The notes under the pieces were generated by a model. That model worked only from the letters and a program-made list of their open reading frames with translations, did not search any database and was not told the origin of the DNA. A stretch of DNA of 64,000 nt from Shewanella mangrovisoli (GTDB lineage: Bacteria; Pseudomonadota; Gammaproteobacteria; Enterobacterales; Shewanellaceae): the NCBI RefSeq assembly GCF_019457635.1, contig NZ_CP080412.1:4154001-4218000 (forward strand), written 5' to 3'. The position numbers and the translations under genes are program-made. Shown one piece after another: positions 62,301 to 64,000 of the stretch (its first letter is position 1; every line of letters begins with the position of its first letter).

Positions 62301-64000
62301 TTACGCCTCAACGCCTTGCTGACTGATAATATCCCGCGAGAGTGGCACCTGTGACTCACTCACATCCTCAACAAGCTTAGCCACCTCTTCAATGGTCGTC
62401 ATGCCCTCGCTCAAATATTGCAGTGCCGACTCGGCCAACGGGGTAAAATTCGGGCTTTGCAGGGCTGCACGGGCAAAATCCTGTGGATTACCGGTACGCA
62501 TCGCATCGATCATCTTCTCATCCAATTCAAGGATCTCAAAAATACCGATACGGCCGCGATAACCACTGCCGTTACAGCTTTGGCAGCCAGTGCCAATGCG
62601 GAACTTAGCCGATGAAAAGTCCTGACGACTCACACTATTCAGCCAGGCTTTTTCCTGCGCCGTAGGCTGATATTCCACGCCACAGTTATGGCACACGCGG
62701 CGCACTAGACGCTGGGCAATAATCACCCTTAGCGCACTCGCCACTAAGTAACTGGCCGCGCCCATATCGAGCAAACGTAGCGCGCTGGTCACCGCATCGT
62801 TAGTGTGCAAGGTGGACAACACAAAGTGACCCGTGAGTGCGCCCCTAAGACCAATCTCCACTGTTTCTTGGTCACGCATCTCACCGACCATGATAATGTC
62901 CGGGTCTTGACGCAAAGTTGTGCGCAGCACGTTCGAAAAATCGAGTCCAATCTTATGGTTAACTTGAACTTGGTTGATCCTTGGCAATTGGTATTCGACC
63001 GGGTCTTCTACCGTGATGATTTTGCGATCCGCAGTATTGAGCTCACTTAAGATGCCATACAAGGTGGTGGTTTTACCGCTACCCGTTGGCCCTGTCACCA
63101 GCAACATGCCATGGGGGCGTTTAATCTGTTTACGAATACGCGCCAAAATATGCGGCGGCATCCCAGTCTCATTTAAGGTCAACAAGCCTGCGGATTGATC
63201 GAGTAGACGCATCACCACAGATTCGCCGTGGTAAATCGGCATGGTCGACATACGCACGTCAATCTTGTGGCCCTTGATTTCCATATGAAAACGCCCGTCC
63301 TGCGGCAGACGTTTTTCAGAAATATCTAGCCCAGCCATAAGCTTAAGGCGCAATACTAAAGCCGCAGCAATATTGACCTCGTTTAGAATGGTCTCGTGTA
63401 ACTGGCCATCGATACGTTGGCGGATCCGCAGCGCTTTTTCGCCGGGCTCAATATGAATATCCGAGGCGCGCATTTGCACCGCATCTTCAAAAATCGACTG
63501 CAGCAGCTTAACGACGGTGGTTTCATTATCGCTATCGCTCGAGGTCAGGCTCGCCAGATCAAACATTTGATCTGCGGCATATTCCTCTTCGAGCTTACCG
63601 GCGATTTGCGCGATTTGGTCGGTACGACGATACAGGTTATCGAAGGCTTGCAGTAATTGCTGCTCGGGGGCGACCGCGACACTGAGCTTTTTCGGTGCGA
63701 TTAAAATTTCTAAATGGTCGAGCGCCTGCAAATCCGCCGGATCGCTCATGGCCACTAATACCGTATCACCCCTATCTTCCACCGCAAGGGCGCGAAAACG
63801 CCGTGCTTGCACCTCGGGGATAAGGCTCACTACTTCGGCGGGGATGGGGCGTTTGCTGATATCCAGCAGTGGCAGATTGAGCTGCTGTGACAAAAATTGC
63901 AGCAGTTGGGTTTCGGTAATAGAGCGCAGCTCAATCAGGGTTCGGCCGAGCTTATGCCCTGTCTTGCGCTGCTCCCCCAAGGCTTGTTGTAACTGCTCTT
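62301..64000 (-). CDS. mshE: MSHA pilus extension ATPase MshE (N-terminus beyond window)
   Basis: At least 566 residues of a GspE/PilB-type ATPase; the frame stays open to the right edge, so the start is missing. The visible N-terminal part is an MshEN-like domain (binds cyclic di-GMP in Vibrio MshE), with motifs GRTLIELRSITETQLLQFLS and LNLPLLDI. The ATPase core has Walker A GPTGSGKTT, the Asp box, Walker B DPDIIMVGEMRD and the His box, then the zinc tetracysteine CHNC...CQSC. It powers pilus assembly with MshG. Confidence 0.94.
   Translation of the reverse strand, partial: EQLQQALGEQRKTGHKLGRTLIELRSITETQLLQFLSQQLNLPLLDISKRPIPAEVVSLIPEVQARRFRALAVEDRGDTVLVAMSDPADLQALDHLEILIAPKKLSVAVAPEQQLLQAFDNLYRRTDQIAQIAGKLEEEYAADQMFDLASLTSSDSDNETTVVKLLQSIFEDAVQMRASDIHIEPGEKALRIRQRIDGQLHETILNEVNIAAALVLRLKLMAGLDISEKRLPQDGRFHMEIKGHKIDVRMSTMPIYHGESVVMRLLDQSAGLLTLNETGMPPHILARIRKQIKRPHGMLLVTGPTGSGKTTTLYGILSELNTADRKIITVEDPVEYQLPRINQVQVNHKIGLDFSNVLRTTLRQDPDIIMVGEMRDQETVEIGLRGALTGHFVLSTLHTNDAVTSALRLLDMGAASYLVASALRVIIAQRLVRRVCHNCGVEYQPTAQEKAWLNSVSRQDFSSAKFRIGTGCQSCNGSGYRGRIGIFEILELDEKMIDAMRTGNPQDFARAALQSPNFTPLAESALQYLSEGMTTIEEVAKLVEDVSESQVPLSRDIISQQGVEA

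Overview
The window reads as chromosome from a Shewanella-type gammaproteobacterium. The evidence is the mannose-sensitive haemagglutinin (MSHA) pilus locus next to mreBCD, a psrABC-type sulfur-compound reductase, the 367-residue form of SAICAR synthase, and E. coli-like neighbourhoods (metJ/metB/metL/metF, pmbA/darP, mreBCD-maf-rng-yhdP-tldD). Genus is inferred from gene content and order; no search was run. No rRNA, tRNA, CRISPR array, insertion sequence or prophage was recognised.

Layout. 1-2.9 kb: a truncated exported protein, then a MarR-controlled efflux pair (DUF2955/FUSC permease and EmrA-like fusion protein) with a double inverted-repeat operator. 3.1-5.0 kb: a Cache-HAMP chemoreceptor. 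5.1-10.4 kb: the methionine regulon, with metF, metL, metB and divergent metJ, and MetJ boxes in both control regions. 10.5-15.2 kb: a TauE/SafE exporter and psrABC. 15.5-18.0 kb: a pentapeptide-repeat protein and purC. 18.1-20.6 kb: an AT-rich orphan gene of the TIGR04141/DUF6119 family, bracketed by mirrored inverted repeats; this is the one clear accessory island. 20.7-25.0 kb: a methyltransferase, a SIMPL-domain protein, rimO and arfA, the last with an in-gene hairpin. 25.1-28.3 kb: a solute-binding protein and a TonB-dependent receptor that may be copper-linked. 28.4-33.0 kb: pmbA, darP and a large Ig-like lipoprotein. 33.0-35.5 kb: a PuuP-type putrescine importer preceded by a candidate structured RNA, and a small beta-barrel protein. 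35.6-41.0 kb: a lipoprotein and a tolC-hlyD-permease-permease operon that has no ATPase gene. 41.1-52.6 kb: tldD, nitrilase, yhdP, rng, maf, mreD, mreC and mreB, all on the minus strand. 52.9-64.0 kb: mshQ, P, O, D, C, A, B, F, G and E, with a (CTAGGTT)19 tandem array between mshA and mshC.

How the genes work together. MetJ with S-adenosylmethionine should repress metB-metL and metF through tandem 8-bp boxes. PsrA, PsrB and PsrC form an exported molybdoenzyme, its electron-transfer subunit and its quinol-oxidising anchor. TldD and PmbA (TldE), encoded 12 kb apart, are the two halves of one metalloprotease. RNase G, Maf, MreBCD and YhdP form the conserved cell-shape and envelope cluster. The msh genes build a type IV pilus: MshE is the motor, MshG the platform, MshA the major pilin, and MshB/C/D/O/P the minor or pilin-like subunits.

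The most interesting items are the mirrored-repeat cassette around the TIGR04141 gene, the heptamer array in the msh operon, the candidate RNA upstream of puuP, and the arfA hairpin. None is proven to be a new system from sequence alone.
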